This document shows positions 47,770 through 57,334 of a stretch of 64,000 bases of DNA, piece by piece. The position numbers and the translations under genes were made by a program. The notes below the pieces were generated by a model, which saw only the letters and a program-made list of their open reading frames with translations, had not been told where the DNA came from and ran no database searches. The first letter of the stretch is position 1, and the number at the start of each line of letters is the position of its first letter. The stretch spans positions 120,716 to 184,715 of the forward strand of contig NZ_LQMT02000022.1 in the NCBI RefSeq assembly GCF_001620365.2, given 5' to 3'. This DNA is from Amycolatopsis keratiniphila subsp. keratiniphila. GTDB taxonomy: Bacteria > Actinomycetota > Actinomycetes > Mycobacteriales > Pseudonocardiaceae.

Positions 47770-49059
47770 ATGATTATGGGGGATGCGGAACTCGCCGGAG
47801 AAGGGGCCGGTACACGTCTGAGAGCCAGGGTCCGACGCTGGGAATTATGGTCCGGACCACGCGGTGTTCCCGCGGTTTTTCTTGTGGTGGAAGGCCTCGC
47901 GGCGGCAGTCGCCGTAATCGCCTTGGTCCGATCGAACTACGAGACTACGGAATTCGTCCGATTTGGATCACTGCTCGGCCTCGCTGTGCTGCAGGCCGAG
48001 CTTTCGCGTTCGGTGGAACGGTTGCGGCGCACACTGTGCGACCGGCCGCATATCAACATGACTTCGGTGTGGACGTTCGCGGGGGTGCTCGTCCTGCCGT
48101 CCGGGCTCGCGCTCGCCCTCGGTCTGCTCATCTACCTGCATCTTTGGTTCCGGGTGTGGCGGGGGATGAGTCACCGTCCGGCCTACCGCGTCGTGTACTG
48201 CGCGGCGGCGATCGTGATCTCCTGCCTGGCCGCGGGGGCCATCGTCGCCGGCTGGAACGGGCTGCCCGTCGGGTTCGCCGGCTCGCTGAAGATCGTCGAG
48301 GCGGCGGCCGTGTTCACCGTGGCCAACGCGTTCATCGTGGCGCTTTCGGTCTACCTGCACACCGGGGCCAGATCCCCGCGGGCGCTGTTCGGCACCGGCG
48401 ACGACAACCTGCTGGAAGTCACCACCCTGGTGCTCGGGACCTCGACCGCGCTGGGCATCGTGCACGCGCCTGCGCTCGTCCCGTTCGTGCTGCTCCCGGT
48501 GCTGGTGCTGCACCGCAGCGTGCTGGTGCGGCAGCTGGAGATCGCGGCGAACATCGACGGCAAGACCGGCGTCCTGAACGCGCACGCGTGGCACGCGCTG
48601 AGTGAACGGGAGCTCTCGTCGGCCGCGCGGGCGAAGAGCAAACTCGGCGTGCTGATGCTCGACCTCGACCATTTCAAGCAGGTCAACGACGTCTACGGGC
48701 ATCTCGCGGGCGACGTCGTGCTCAAGGTCGTCGCGAAGACGATCTCCGAGCACGTACGCGACTACGACTCCGTCGGCCGCTTCGGTGGCGAGGAGTTCGT
48801 CGTGCTGCTTCCCGGCGCGACGGAGACCGAGGTGCTCCCCGTGGCCGAGCGGGTCCGCCGGGCGGTGATGGCGATCGAGGTCGAGGTCGCGACCGCTTCG
48901 GGGCCTCGGGTCGTGCGAGGGCTTTCGGTGTCGATCGGTGCCGCGGTGTACCCGTCGGGTGGGACCGTGCTGGAACGGCTCCTGCACGTCGCCGACTCCG
49001 CGCTCTACCAGGCGAAGAACAGCGGGCGGAACCGTGTCGTCGCCCTCGCCGCGGCCTGA
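47770..49059 (+). CDS. Membrane diguanylate cyclase (GGDEF) with N-terminal multi-TM sensor
   Basis: 429 residues. Seven or eight helices to ~255 form a MASE-like sensor. The GGDEF domain (~265-425) has the nucleotide-binding LDLDHFKQVNDVYGHLAGD and the active-site RFGGEEF. Five residues before GGEEF is R-D-Y-D, the RxxD allosteric inhibition site, so product feedback by c-di-GMP is expected. ATG 47770 follows GGAAGGGGGACCG; ATG 47743 is an alternative. TTGACT at 47702-47707 could be its -35 element. No EAL domain; an active cyclase is likely. Confidence 0.92.
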   Translation: MIMGDAELAGEGAGTRLRARVRRWELWSGPRGVPAVFLVVEGLAAAVAVIALVRSNYETTEFVRFGSLLGLAVLQAELSRSVERLRRTLCDRPHINMTSVWTFAGVLVLPSGLALALGLLIYLHLWFRVWRGMSHRPAYRVVYCAAAIVISCLAAGAIVAGWNGLPVGFAGSLKIVEAAAVFTVANAFIVALSVYLHTGARSPRALFGTGDDNLLEVTTLVLGTSTALGIVHAPALVPFVLLPVLVLHRSVLVRQLEIAANIDGKTGVLNAHAWHALSERELSSAARAKSKLGVLMLDLDHFKQVNDVYGHLAGDVVLKVVAKTISEHVRDYDSVGRFGGEEFVVLLPGATETEVLPVAERVRRAVMAIEVEVATASGPRVVRGLSVSIGAAVYPSGGTVLERLLHVADSALYQAKNSGRNRVVALAAA

Positions 49060-49073
49060 CGACCCGAAATGCG

Positions 49074-52000
49074 TCAGTCGACGTCCATCGCGTCCGGGTC
49101 CTTCTTGCCGTAGTCCAGGTCGCCCCAGCCGCCCTCGCCGGTCTGGTACTTCGCCCGGTCGGCCGCGCTCGGCTCCGGGTAGTTGCCGTGGATCCGATCG
49201 ACTTCCTGCTCGTAGGTCTCGCGGTTCTGCCGCTTCATCTCCTCGGGCCAGTCACCGTCCCGGATGGTGTCCCGGGTCATGTGCAGTTCCTTGACGTCGT
49301 GGCTGGACAGCGGCGGCGTGGTCGCGGTCGTCCCGGGCCCGGTCGAGTAGGTGAGGCCCTTACCGCTGGCGTGCGCGTCGTCGATCATCTTGTGGTACGA
49401 GTCGTCCGCGATCTTGCCGTCGAGGGTGCCGTCGGTGTTCTTGAACCCGTCCCGGAACGCGTAGTCGAGCTGGTTGAGCTGGATCGCGGTGTTCGCGTCG
49501 CCGCCTTCCAGCGCGTTGCGCTCGGAGTCGCGGTAGTCCTGACTGTTCTTGAAGCCGCTCGGCTTCGCCGAACCTTCGGTCAGGTCCTGGTCGCCCTTGT
49601 TACCGGTACCGATATGCGACGAGTGCGCGGGTTTGGCCTCCTGATACGCCCAAGCGTGGTTCTCCAGGTCCTTTTGCTCGTGACTCGAACCCCGTGCGCC
49701 GCCACTGCCACGGCCGATCGCCTCGTAAGGGACCGGGTGCTCGGACTCGTGGGAATCCCCGGAGACCTTCTCCCGGCCGTCGGCCTTGAGTTCGTTGTCG
49801 TACTTCTCCGTGAGCCGGTTCTGCTCACGCTTCTTCGCGCCGTGCGTGCCGTCGAGGTAGCTCTGCGGTGGGCGCCGCGGCTTCTTCGGACCAGGCGTCG
49901 GTTTCGGCTTGGTGACCCGGTTGCCCGGCGATTTCGTCTTGCCGCCGCCCCCGCGGGTCCCTTTGCCGCAGGTGCCCGTCTTGGGTTTCGTCGGCGCCAG
50001 GCCGAGCGGGTCGATCAGGTCCGTCGGGTTGCCGACGTAGGCCAGCGAGTCCGACGCCGGTTCGAGGCCGAGCGGGTCGTGCGAGAGGTACCGCCCGGTC
50101 GCCGGGTCGTAGTAGCGCTTGAAGTTGTAGTGCAGCCCGGTTTCCGGGTCGTGGTACTGGCCGGGGAAGCGCAACGGCGTGTACGCCCGCCCCGGCGGCG
50201 AAAGCACCTTGCCCCACAACGAGGTGTGCAGATGCCAGGCGACCTCGCCCGACTCGTCGAGCAGTTCGCTCGGCGAGCCGACGAGATCGGTGACGATGGC
50301 GTGGAACCGGGCGTCCTGTCCGGGGATCCGTTCGATCTGCGTGATCGGCCGTTCCGTGCCCGGTTCCAGGTCCCAGACCACGGCGGTGCCACCGCGGATC
50401 TCTTCGGCGAGGTTCGAGCCGTCCCAGATGAAGTCGATCTGCTCGAGGATCCGGCCGTGGACGTCGAGGTGCTGCTTGGCGATCCGCCGTCCGAGCGCGT
50501 CGTAGTGGTAGAGCCAGCGTTCGCCGTCCGGGGTGACGACGCCGGTGAGGCGGTCGTCGGAGTTCCACTGGTAGGTCCAGGCTCGGCCGGGTTCCCGCCG
50601 CGCGATCGTGCGGCCTTCGGTGTCGTGCAGGTACGACGTCGATCCGGCGCCGGTCATCAGGGTGCCCTGGTAGCGCCGCGGTCCGACGGCCGGATCCGCG
50701 CCCGGCCAGCCCGCCTGCGTGAGCGCGCCCGCGAGGTTGTAACCGTAGCTCTCCCGCCAGCCCTGACCCTGGACGTCGACCACGCGGCCCGCCCGGTCGA
50801 CGTGCAGCGACCGCGGCCCGGACAGCGAATCCGAGATCGACGAGACGAGGCCGTCCCGCAGGTAGCCGTACTCGCGGTGCTGGACGACACCCCGGCCGGT
50901 CGACACGGTCTGTGAGGTCAGCCGGTCGGCGGCGTCCCAGCCTTGGCGCAGTTCGACCGGCGTGCCTTCCAGCCGGCGCGACACCTCCCGGCCCGCCGGG
51001 TCGTACTCGAACCGCAAGGTGCGCCCGGCCGTTCGCAGCGCGACGGGGCGGCTCGCCGCGTCGTAGGCGAAGAACGACTCGGCGCCCGACGGTGTGCGCC
51101 GCGCGACGCGACGGCCGATGGCGTCGTACTCCGAGCGGACGGCGCGGCCGTTGAGCGCTTCCGAGACGATGCGGCCCAGCGCGTCGTAGGCGATGGTGAC
51201 TTCGGAATGCGCGTTGCGGGCCGAGGTCATCCGGTCGGCGCCGTCGTAGGTGAACGTCGCGACGTCGTCGCCCGCCCGGCGCCCGACGACGCGGCCCAGC
51301 GCGTCGCGTTCGATGACGACCGTCTCGCCGAGACCGTTGGTGCGCGACACCAGTTGCCCGGCGGCGTCGTAGCCGTAGCGGGTGATGCGGCCGTTGAAAT
51401 CGGTCTCGGCGATCAGATTCCCGGCCGGGTCGTGGTCGTAGCGCCAGACGAGACCGTGTTCGTTGGTGACCGACACCAGCCGCAGCTCGGTGTCGTACAC
51501 ATAGGACAGTCGATCGCCGTCCGGGCCGATTTCGGCGGTGGGCAGGTCGAATTGCGAGTACTCGGTGCGCACCGCGTTCCCGCGGGCGTCCACGGCTTCG
51601 TCGGCCGAACCCGCCGTGGTGCGATTCCAGCGCCACACGGAGCCGTCCGGGTCGATCTGCTCGGAGATCTCGCCGAAGCCGTCCCATTTCGTCCGGGTGA
51701 CACCGCCGAGCGGATCGGTGACCGAGGTGGTCTGCCCGAACTCGTCGTAGGTGTACCGGGTGACCGCGCCGAGCGGGTCCGTGACCGCGACCGGCAGGCC
51801 CGCCGCGTTCGACTCGATCAGGGTGACCGCGCCGAGCGCGTCGGTCACGACCGCGACGTTGCCCGCGTCGTCGTAGCCGTAGGTGGTGGTGGCGCCGGTC
51901 GGATCCGTGGCCCGCACGAGCTTCCCGCGTTCGTCGTACTCGCGGCGCCAGACGGCGCCGTCCGGCCCGGTCCGGCTGGTCCAGCGGCCGGGCGCGGAGT

Positions 52001-54029
52001 ACTCGGCGAGCGCGCGGCCGCCGTCGGGCTGCAGCACGGTGACGACGTTCCCGTCGTCGTCCATTTCCCACCGCGTGGTGCGGCCCAAGGCGTCGGTGCG
52101 GCTGAGCAGTTTGCCGAAGCGGTCGATCTCGTACCGTGTGGTGTTGCCCAGCGGATCGGTCTCCGCGACGATCCGGTGCAGTTCGTCGAGCTGATAGCGG
52201 GTGACGTGCCCGAGCGAGTTCGTGACCGAGGTGACCAGGTTTTCCCGGTCGTACTCGATGTCGACGTCGAGGAAGCCGCCGGTGCCCTGCGCCCGCACGA
52301 CGCGGCCCGCGGAGTCGAAGCCGTACCCGTACCAGCGCCCGTTGACGTCCTCCCAGCGCACGATCCGGCCTTCGGCGTCATAGGTGAACCGCAGGGGCTG
52401 CCCGGCGACGTCGGTGATCTCGACCAGGCGGCGCCGCTCGTCGTACCGGTAGCTGCGCAGCGCGGATTCCGCGCCGGGCAGCCGGAGGGCGGTGATGAGT
52501 CCATCCCTCGACTCGACGAGCAGGCGGTAGCCCGCTGAATGCTCCAGCTCGCGCGGGACGCCGCTGTCGTCGTAGTGCACGGAGATCCGGTGACCGTCGC
52601 CGTCCACGATCGCGCGCAGGGGAAGGGAATCCCCGGGACCGGAGAAGAGCAGCATCCCGTCGGGAGTGGTCACCGCGTAGCCGTCGTCCACTTTGGACAG
52701 GGGAAGCCGCTGCCCGAATTCCGGGAGGACGGGGCCGGAAACCGGGACGGGGTAGGACAGAAGTGTCCCGTCGGCGAGGGCGAGGTGCAGTCCGTCGTCC
52801 TCGACCTCGATCCGCTGGTCCACAGTGGACGCCCACGACGTGCCGAAGAACCGGCCGAGGCGGTACGACGAGAGGTGCGTCCGCGAAACGGTCAGCGGGA
52901 GGACGCCGGCGAACACGACGTCGTCCTGCGTCAGCATCATCGAGCCGGTCGCGACGTCGATCGGGTCGCCGCAGCCGCCGCGGTCCTTGGGCGGCACGCC
53001 GTTCCCGGGATCGGTGTTGTTGTCCTTGATCCGGTTGTTCGCCTCGGGTTTCGGGGCGCCGCGGTCCTTGGGCGGCGGTGGCGGCGAGCCGGACGGCGTG
53101 GTCGATCCCTCCGGGGTCTCGTTCTTCGGCGGCGGAGGCGGATCCGACTTCACCGGCGGCGGATCGGTCTTGCCGGGCCCCGCGCCGGACGGTGAAGTAC
53201 CCCCGCCGTCGGGGCTGCTCTTGGGTGTCGTGCCTTCGTCCAGCTTGTTCGGCTTCGGCGCGGGCGCGCCCTTGCCCGGCTGGAGCTTCTTCAGCGCCTT
53301 GGCCGCGCTGTCGAACAGGTCGTCCGCTCGCTTCAGCAGCGGCATCAGCGCCTGGAGCGCCTTGACGGTCTTCTTCGTCAGGTTCGCGATCTTGCTCGCG
53401 GTCTTCGCGACCGCGTTGACCACCTGCGGGACCACCCAGGTCAGCCCGATCCCGAGGGTGAACAGCACCTGGAGCGCCCAGCTGATCAGATGCCCGATCA
53501 GCTCGGCGATGATGTCGCGCACCAGCGCGCGGACGGCGGCGACGACCTCGCCCGCCGTCTTCACGCCGCTGGAAGCGCCCTCGCAACCCGCCTTGGCCGA
53601 CTCCAGCAGGGTGACCGTGTCCTTGGCCTGGGCACGGTAGGCGTCGGCCGAGTTCCCGGTCCAGCTCTGCAGGTCGGCGGAGACCATCCCGGCGAGATCC
53701 GCGCCGACGTCACCGAGTTCGGTCGCGATGTTCATCCAGGTCTCGGCGTTCGCCGCGATCTCGTCGGCGTTGCCGGTGAGCGCGTCGAGCGCCTCCTTGA
53801 GCGGGCCGACGTGTTCCATCAGCCAGCCGACGCCGTTCGCGAGGATCGCGCCGAAGGGGTCCATCGCCATCGACAGCGCGTCGAGCGCGGTCCCGACGGC
53901 GCCCAGCGCCACCGAGGCCCAGTCGCCGCTTTCGATGGCCGATTTCAGATCGAACGCCGACTCCAGCAGTGACGAGCCGGTGTACGCCTTCGTCGAATCC
54001 TTTACCTCGGCGACAAGCGGGTTACCCAC
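49074..54029 (-). CDS. WXG/RHS polymorphic toxin, probable ESX effector (cassette B)
   Basis: 1651 residues, GTG start with GAGGAAGG upstream. Residues 1-150: helical WXG100-like domain, W123-T-G125 in LQSWTGNSADA. A hydrophobic helical stretch at ~165-215. A Pro-rich linker ~250-350. A DUF6531 domain (~350-430, DPIDVATGSMML). RHS/YD repeats ~430-1300, ending in the core-associated PGQYHDPETGLHYNFKRYYD and DPLGL (D1340). The last ~305 residues vary from the RHS frame and hold H1427-E-S-E-H1431 followed by PVPYEAIG, and a later HSSHIGTGN, a probable catalytic toxin of unrecognised class. No immunity gene follows: the next gene (GGDEF) is on the other strand. Confidence 0.88.
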   Translation of the reverse strand: MGNPLVAEVKDSTKAYTGSSLLESAFDLKSAIESGDWASVALGAVGTALDALSMAMDPFGAILANGVGWLMEHVGPLKEALDALTGNADEIAANAETWMNIATELGDVGADLAGMVSADLQSWTGNSADAYRAQAKDTVTLLESAKAGCEGASSGVKTAGEVVAAVRALVRDIIAELIGHLISWALQVLFTLGIGLTWVVPQVVNAVAKTASKIANLTKKTVKALQALMPLLKRADDLFDSAAKALKKLQPGKGAPAPKPNKLDEGTTPKSSPDGGGTSPSGAGPGKTDPPPVKSDPPPPPKNETPEGSTTPSGSPPPPPKDRGAPKPEANNRIKDNNTDPGNGVPPKDRGGCGDPIDVATGSMMLTQDDVVFAGVLPLTVSRTHLSSYRLGRFFGTSWASTVDQRIEVEDDGLHLALADGTLLSYPVPVSGPVLPEFGQRLPLSKVDDGYAVTTPDGMLLFSGPGDSLPLRAIVDGDGHRISVHYDDSGVPRELEHSAGYRLLVESRDGLITALRLPGAESALRSYRYDERRRLVEITDVAGQPLRFTYDAEGRIVRWEDVNGRWYGYGFDSAGRVVRAQGTGGFLDVDIEYDRENLVTSVTNSLGHVTRYQLDELHRIVAETDPLGNTTRYEIDRFGKLLSRTDALGRTTRWEMDDDGNVVTVLQPDGGRALAEYSAPGRWTSRTGPDGAVWRREYDERGKLVRATDPTGATTTYGYDDAGNVAVVTDALGAVTLIESNAAGLPVAVTDPLGAVTRYTYDEFGQTTSVTDPLGGVTRTKWDGFGEISEQIDPDGSVWRWNRTTAGSADEAVDARGNAVRTEYSQFDLPTAEIGPDGDRLSYVYDTELRLVSVTNEHGLVWRYDHDPAGNLIAETDFNGRITRYGYDAAGQLVSRTNGLGETVVIERDALGRVVGRRAGDDVATFTYDGADRMTSARNAHSEVTIAYDALGRIVSEALNGRAVRSEYDAIGRRVARRTPSGAESFFAYDAASRPVALRTAGRTLRFEYDPAGREVSRRLEGTPVELRQGWDAADRLTSQTVSTGRGVVQHREYGYLRDGLVSSISDSLSGPRSLHVDRAGRVVDVQGQGWRESYGYNLAGALTQAGWPGADPAVGPRRYQGTLMTGAGSTSYLHDTEGRTIARREPGRAWTYQWNSDDRLTGVVTPDGERWLYHYDALGRRIAKQHLDVHGRILEQIDFIWDGSNLAEEIRGGTAVVWDLEPGTERPITQIERIPGQDARFHAIVTDLVGSPSELLDESGEVAWHLHTSLWGKVLSPPGRAYTPLRFPGQYHDPETGLHYNFKRYYDPATGRYLSHDPLGLEPASDSLAYVGNPTDLIDPLGLAPTKPKTGTCGKGTRGGGGKTKSPGNRVTKPKPTPGPKKPRRPPQSYLDGTHGAKKREQNRLTEKYDNELKADGREKVSGDSHESEHPVPYEAIGRGSGGARGSSHEQKDLENHAWAYQEAKPAHSSHIGTGNKGDQDLTEGSAKPSGFKNSQDYRDSERNALEGGDANTAIQLNQLDYAFRDGFKNTDGTLDGKIADDSYHKMIDDAHASGKGLTYSTGPGTTATTPPLSSHDVKELHMTRDTIRDGDWPEEMKRQNRETYEQEVDRIHGNYPEPSAADRAKYQTGEGGWGDLDYGKKDPDAMDVD

Positions 54030-54063
54030 GACGACCTTCCTCGTGTTTCAGGGGACGAGGAGC

Positions 54064-54579
54064 TCACCAGGGCGAGTTCTCCTCGTCGTCCGGCGCTTCG
54101 TGACGCTTCTCGCGAGGCGCAGGCGGCGTGTCGGCGGACGACGCCGGGGGAGCGGGCGGCGGAGACGGCGGCTCTTCCTCCTCGATCTCGGGGAAGCGGC
54201 TGCGCAGGGTGCCGATCATCAGCGCCCTGGTCTCCTGGTCCTCGTCGCCGAGCGATTCCTGCATGACCTCGGCGACCTGGCCCGCGATCCCGGCCTGCGC
54301 CTGGTGCATGGTCTTCAGGATCGCCCGCGACAGTTCCTCCAGCGGGTACGTCCTGGCCTTGTTCCCGAACTCGATGTCCGTCACGCCGCCGTCCGCGCCG
54401 ACGGTGATCTTCACGGCGCCGTCGGCGCTGGACGCGGACAGCCGGAGCTGCTCGGTCCGCTCCTGGGCGGCGGCGTACCGCTGGGCCTTCTCTTCCAGCC
54501 CCGCGGCCCAACGATCCATTTTGCGCTGAGCCTCGTCCGGGTCCAGCATGAGCTCGCCGAGCTCGTTCGCGCCGGTCAT
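54064..54579 (-). CDS. YbaB/EbfC-type protein in ESX cassette B
   Basis: 171 residues. Residues ~20-110 resemble the YbaB/EbfC fold (RWAAGLEEKAQRYAAAQERT, VKITVGADGGVTDIEFGN, ELSRAILKTMHQAQ). A Pro/Glu-rich tail (EEEEPPSPPPAPPASS) follows. Related proteins are found in ESX loci of mycobacteria and relatives and are thought to act with secreted substrates and not as DNA binders. The start overlaps the EspC-like gene (ATGA), and 34 bases separate it from the toxin. Confidence 0.8.
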   Translation of the reverse strand: MTGANELGELMLDPDEAQRKMDRWAAGLEEKAQRYAAAQERTEQLRLSASSADGAVKITVGADGGVTDIEFGNKARTYPLEELSRAILKTMHQAQAGIAGQVAEVMQESLGDEDQETRALMIGTLRSRFPEIEEEEPPSPPPAPPASSADTPPAPREKRHEAPDDEENSPW

Positions 54580-54905
54580 TTCTTTCCTCCGATGTCCAAG
54601 GCGGCGAAGTCCGCTTTGAACGGTTCCGCGTTGGTCTTGTCACCGTCCACATAGGACTTGGCCGCGGTGCGGACGTTGTCGGCGGTCGCCTGGATCCCTT
54701 CCGAGGCCGCCTTGATCGTCTCCGCCGCGCGTTCGCCCGCCGGGTTGACGATCGGCGGCAGGAACGCGCACAGCAGGCCGTACGCGTCCGCCGACATCGC
54801 CGAACCGGTCGCGGAATGCGCGGTGTTCAGCCGGTCCACGAGCCCGTCGAGATGGCTCGCGTGCGCGGTCAGGTCGTCCGGATCGACCTCGAACGAAGCC
54901 GTCAC
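54576..54905 (-). CDS. EspC-like type VII secretion target (cassette B)
   Basis: 109 residues of two helices: FEVDPDDLTAHASHLDGLVD opens as in the EspC/'type VII secretion target' family, with the hairpin near FLPPIVNPAGERAA and a long second helix. There is no WxG tryptophan, as usual for this subgroup. It is chained by ATGA overlaps both to the PPE-like gene upstream and to the YbaB-like gene, so the three are co-translated. Probably heterodimerises with the WXG domain of the toxin. Confidence 0.82.
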   Translation of the reverse strand: MTASFEVDPDDLTAHASHLDGLVDRLNTAHSATGSAMSADAYGLLCAFLPPIVNPAGERAAETIKAASEGIQATADNVRTAAKSYVDGDKTNAEPFKADFAALDIGGKK

Positions 54906-56881
54906 TTCCAGTCCTTGTTCTTCCAGTCGCCGATCACCGGCGGCGCCACGACCTCGTCGGCGGCGAAGAAGGACGGGTCGTCGGATTCGACGTAGTCGGC
55001 GACCTTGTGCTCCTTGTCCTCCTGGCCCTGCCCCTTGCCTGCACCGGGAGCCATCCCGCCCATCGGGCCCATGCCGCCGGGCGTACCCGGCTTGCCGCCG
55101 GAACCCGCCGCCCGGGCCGCGGCCGCTTCGGCGTCCATCGCGCCCGCGCCGACGGCGCCGCCCATGCCGAGCGAGCCGGACGCCCGTCCGGCACCGCCGA
55201 GACCGCCGCCGCCCGCACCGCCCGCGCCACCGGCACCGGTACCGCCGCCGAAGCCGCTGGTCCCGCCGGTTCCGCCACCGCCGGGGATGTTCGGCATGCC
55301 ACCGAGCTTGGGCGGGTTGTACGGCGTGCCCTTGTACGAGTTGCCGTCCGGGAACGAGGGGCCGGTGAGCCGCTCGCCGATGCCACCGGGACGCGGGATC
55401 GGCGGGATGTTCGGCATGACCGGCCTCGGCCCGCCGCTGTTGGGCCCGCTGGGTCCGTTCGGGATGGGGATGTTCGGGGGCGTGAACGGAAGACCGCCGC
55501 CGGGCCGCGGTCCGCCGCTCTCCGGGATGGGGATGTTCGGCGGGGTGAACGACGGCGGCGTAACGGACGGAGGCGTGTAGCCCGTGGTGCGCGTGCCCTC
55601 GTCGATCTTGGGCATGTTCGGGAGGTGGGGACCCGACGACGCGGCGGGCTTGTACGTCTCGCCGCCGGTCGGTCCGTTCGGGATGTTGATGTTGGGCATG
55701 GCCGGGCTGGAGCCGGGGCCACCACTACCGGGACCACCGCCACCGGGGAAGCCGCCGGGACCGCCGCCCGGACCACCACCGGGGCCACCGCCCGGCCCGC
55801 CGTTGGGCGAGCTGAACGGCGACACCCCGCCGGGCCCACTGGTCCCACCCTGCGGCGTCCCGTCCATCGAAGCGACGAGGCCGTCCGGGCGCGTCCGGTC
55901 CGTGGTCGCGCTGAACGGGGTGCCGTCGGCGCCTTCGGGCGACATCCGGTCGCGAAGCGTGCCGGCGGGCGAACCCGCGCCACCACCGGCGGGGCTGCCC
56001 TGCAGCTGCCTGGTCGCCGTCGCCAGCTTCGGCGGGGCGGGGAACGCCGGGGTGGCGATCGCCGAGCCGACCGTGGTGTCGAAGTCGGTCATCACCTTCG
56101 CGGCCTGGTCCCGCGCGTCCTGCTGCTTCTTGAAGGTGGAGAGGTCCTTCCCGAGCTGTGCCATGTACACGTACGGGTCGGTGATCTTCTGCAGGTTGGC
56201 GTTGGCCTCCTGCACGTTGAACGCCACCGGCGGGTTCGCCGCCATCTGCTTCTGCGTCTCGTTGAGCGTCTGCGAGTGGATCTGCTGCTGCCGCCCGGCC
56301 AGCGTCGCGCCGTTCGCGGTCGAGCCGAGCCATTTGCCGACACCGGCGAGGTGCTCGCGGGCCGCGTCGCCGCCCTCGCCCTCCCAGTTGGCCGTGCTCG
56401 CGCTGATCGCCTTCGCCAGGTTGCGCTGATGCGAGGCCAGATCGTTGCCCGCCCGGATCCACTCCTCGGAGGTCTCGGCCACCGCGGCCGGATCCGCGTT
56501 GTCCGCGATCGCCGACTGCATCTGTTCGTGGGTGGCGTTCGCCCAGATCGTGGACGGCGGCTCGCCGGGTTTGCGGATGTCCAGGTTCTTGTCGAGACCC
56601 TCGCGCGCCTTCTCCAGCTGCCCCTCGTACATCTTCTGCGTGAAGATGTCCTTGAAGCCGTTGAGCGCCTTGTCACCCCAGCCGAGGATGTCGAAGAGAA
56701 GGTCCGTCCCGGCCGAGGCCCCGGCCCGGATCTCGTCGCCGGAGGCGGCCTCGTCCGCCAGCGGTCCGACGTAGTAGTCGGACGACGAGTCGGCCGTGGG
56801 GTCGTAGTTCGGGTCGAGCTTGTCGTAATCGGGCGAGTTCGGGTCGGAGACCTTCGCCGTCTTCTCCTCGGATTCGGTCAC
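54902..56881 (-). CDS. PPE-like ESX substrate with Gly/Pro-rich tail (cassette B)
   Basis: 659 residues. Helical domain ~40-290 with W166-E-G (ANWEGEGGDAA). Residues ~300-620 are low-complexity, built on Gly-Pro-Gly and NIPIP-type repeats. The end (VADYVESDDPSFFAADEVVA-PPVIGDW) shares the APPVIG motif with the cassette A protein and includes a YxxxD (YVESD), the form of general type VII secretion signals. Upstream acidic N-terminus (SDPNSPDYDKLDPNYDPTAD). EspG and PE-like genes precede it. Confidence 0.8.
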   Translation of the reverse strand: MTESEEKTAKVSDPNSPDYDKLDPNYDPTADSSSDYYVGPLADEAASGDEIRAGASAGTDLLFDILGWGDKALNGFKDIFTQKMYEGQLEKAREGLDKNLDIRKPGEPPSTIWANATHEQMQSAIADNADPAAVAETSEEWIRAGNDLASHQRNLAKAISASTANWEGEGGDAAREHLAGVGKWLGSTANGATLAGRQQQIHSQTLNETQKQMAANPPVAFNVQEANANLQKITDPYVYMAQLGKDLSTFKKQQDARDQAAKVMTDFDTTVGSAIATPAFPAPPKLATATRQLQGSPAGGGAGSPAGTLRDRMSPEGADGTPFSATTDRTRPDGLVASMDGTPQGGTSGPGGVSPFSSPNGGPGGGPGGGPGGGPGGFPGGGGPGSGGPGSSPAMPNINIPNGPTGGETYKPAASSGPHLPNMPKIDEGTRTTGYTPPSVTPPSFTPPNIPIPESGGPRPGGGLPFTPPNIPIPNGPSGPNSGGPRPVMPNIPPIPRPGGIGERLTGPSFPDGNSYKGTPYNPPKLGGMPNIPGGGGTGGTSGFGGGTGAGGAGGAGGGGLGGAGRASGSLGMGGAVGAGAMDAEAAAARAAGSGGKPGTPGGMGPMGGMAPGAGKGQGQEDKEHKVADYVESDDPSFFAADEVVAPPVIGDWKNKDWK

Positions 56882-56892
56882 GGGTCTCTCCT

Positions 56893-57303
56893 TCAGATCT
56901 CGGTGTCGATCCGCTTCAGGTCGCGCTGGTTCTCCGCGTCGCGTTCCCGGTAGTTCCGCTGGGCGAGTTCGATCGCCTCGATGTAGGTGGGGAACTCGGC
57001 GCGGGCGGCCTGGAGCTGGGTGAGCAGACCTTGCGCGTCCGTCGCGGTGCCGTGCATGTGCTCGGACACCCAGCGGGCGGTCGCGGTGGAGCTCATCGGC
57101 GGCGACTTCTGCAGCTTGGTCAGCGCGCTCCAGCGCTCTTCGAGGCTGTCGATCACACCCTGGAGTGAACGGATCATCTCCTGGCCGGTGGTCTCGTCGA
57201 CGGCGAAGCCGCCCTGCTTGGCCATCTCCTTCAGCCGCGCACTCGCGAACGCCACCTTGCGCGCCGCCATCAACGGCTGCAGTTCTTGTGCTTCCTCGGT
57301 CAA
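56893..57303 (-). CDS. PE-like ESX substrate partner (cassette B)
   Basis: 136 residues, two long helices (AARKVAFASARLKEMAKQGG, then SLQGVIDSLEERWSALTKLQ) and a basic/acidic C-terminal helix. No signal peptide. Counterpart by position and plan of 15159-15635 in cassette A. Inferred partner of the PPE-like protein 11 bases downstream, with EspG upstream; the canonical PE motif is not present. Confidence 0.65.
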   Translation of the reverse strand: MTEEAQELQPLMAARKVAFASARLKEMAKQGGFAVDETTGQEMIRSLQGVIDSLEERWSALTKLQKSPPMSSTATARWVSEHMHGTATDAQGLLTQLQAARAEFPTYIEAIELAQRNYRERDAENQRDLKRIDTEI

Positions 57304-57334
57304 CGGAGGGTCCTCTCGCCGGATTCAGGAAGGG

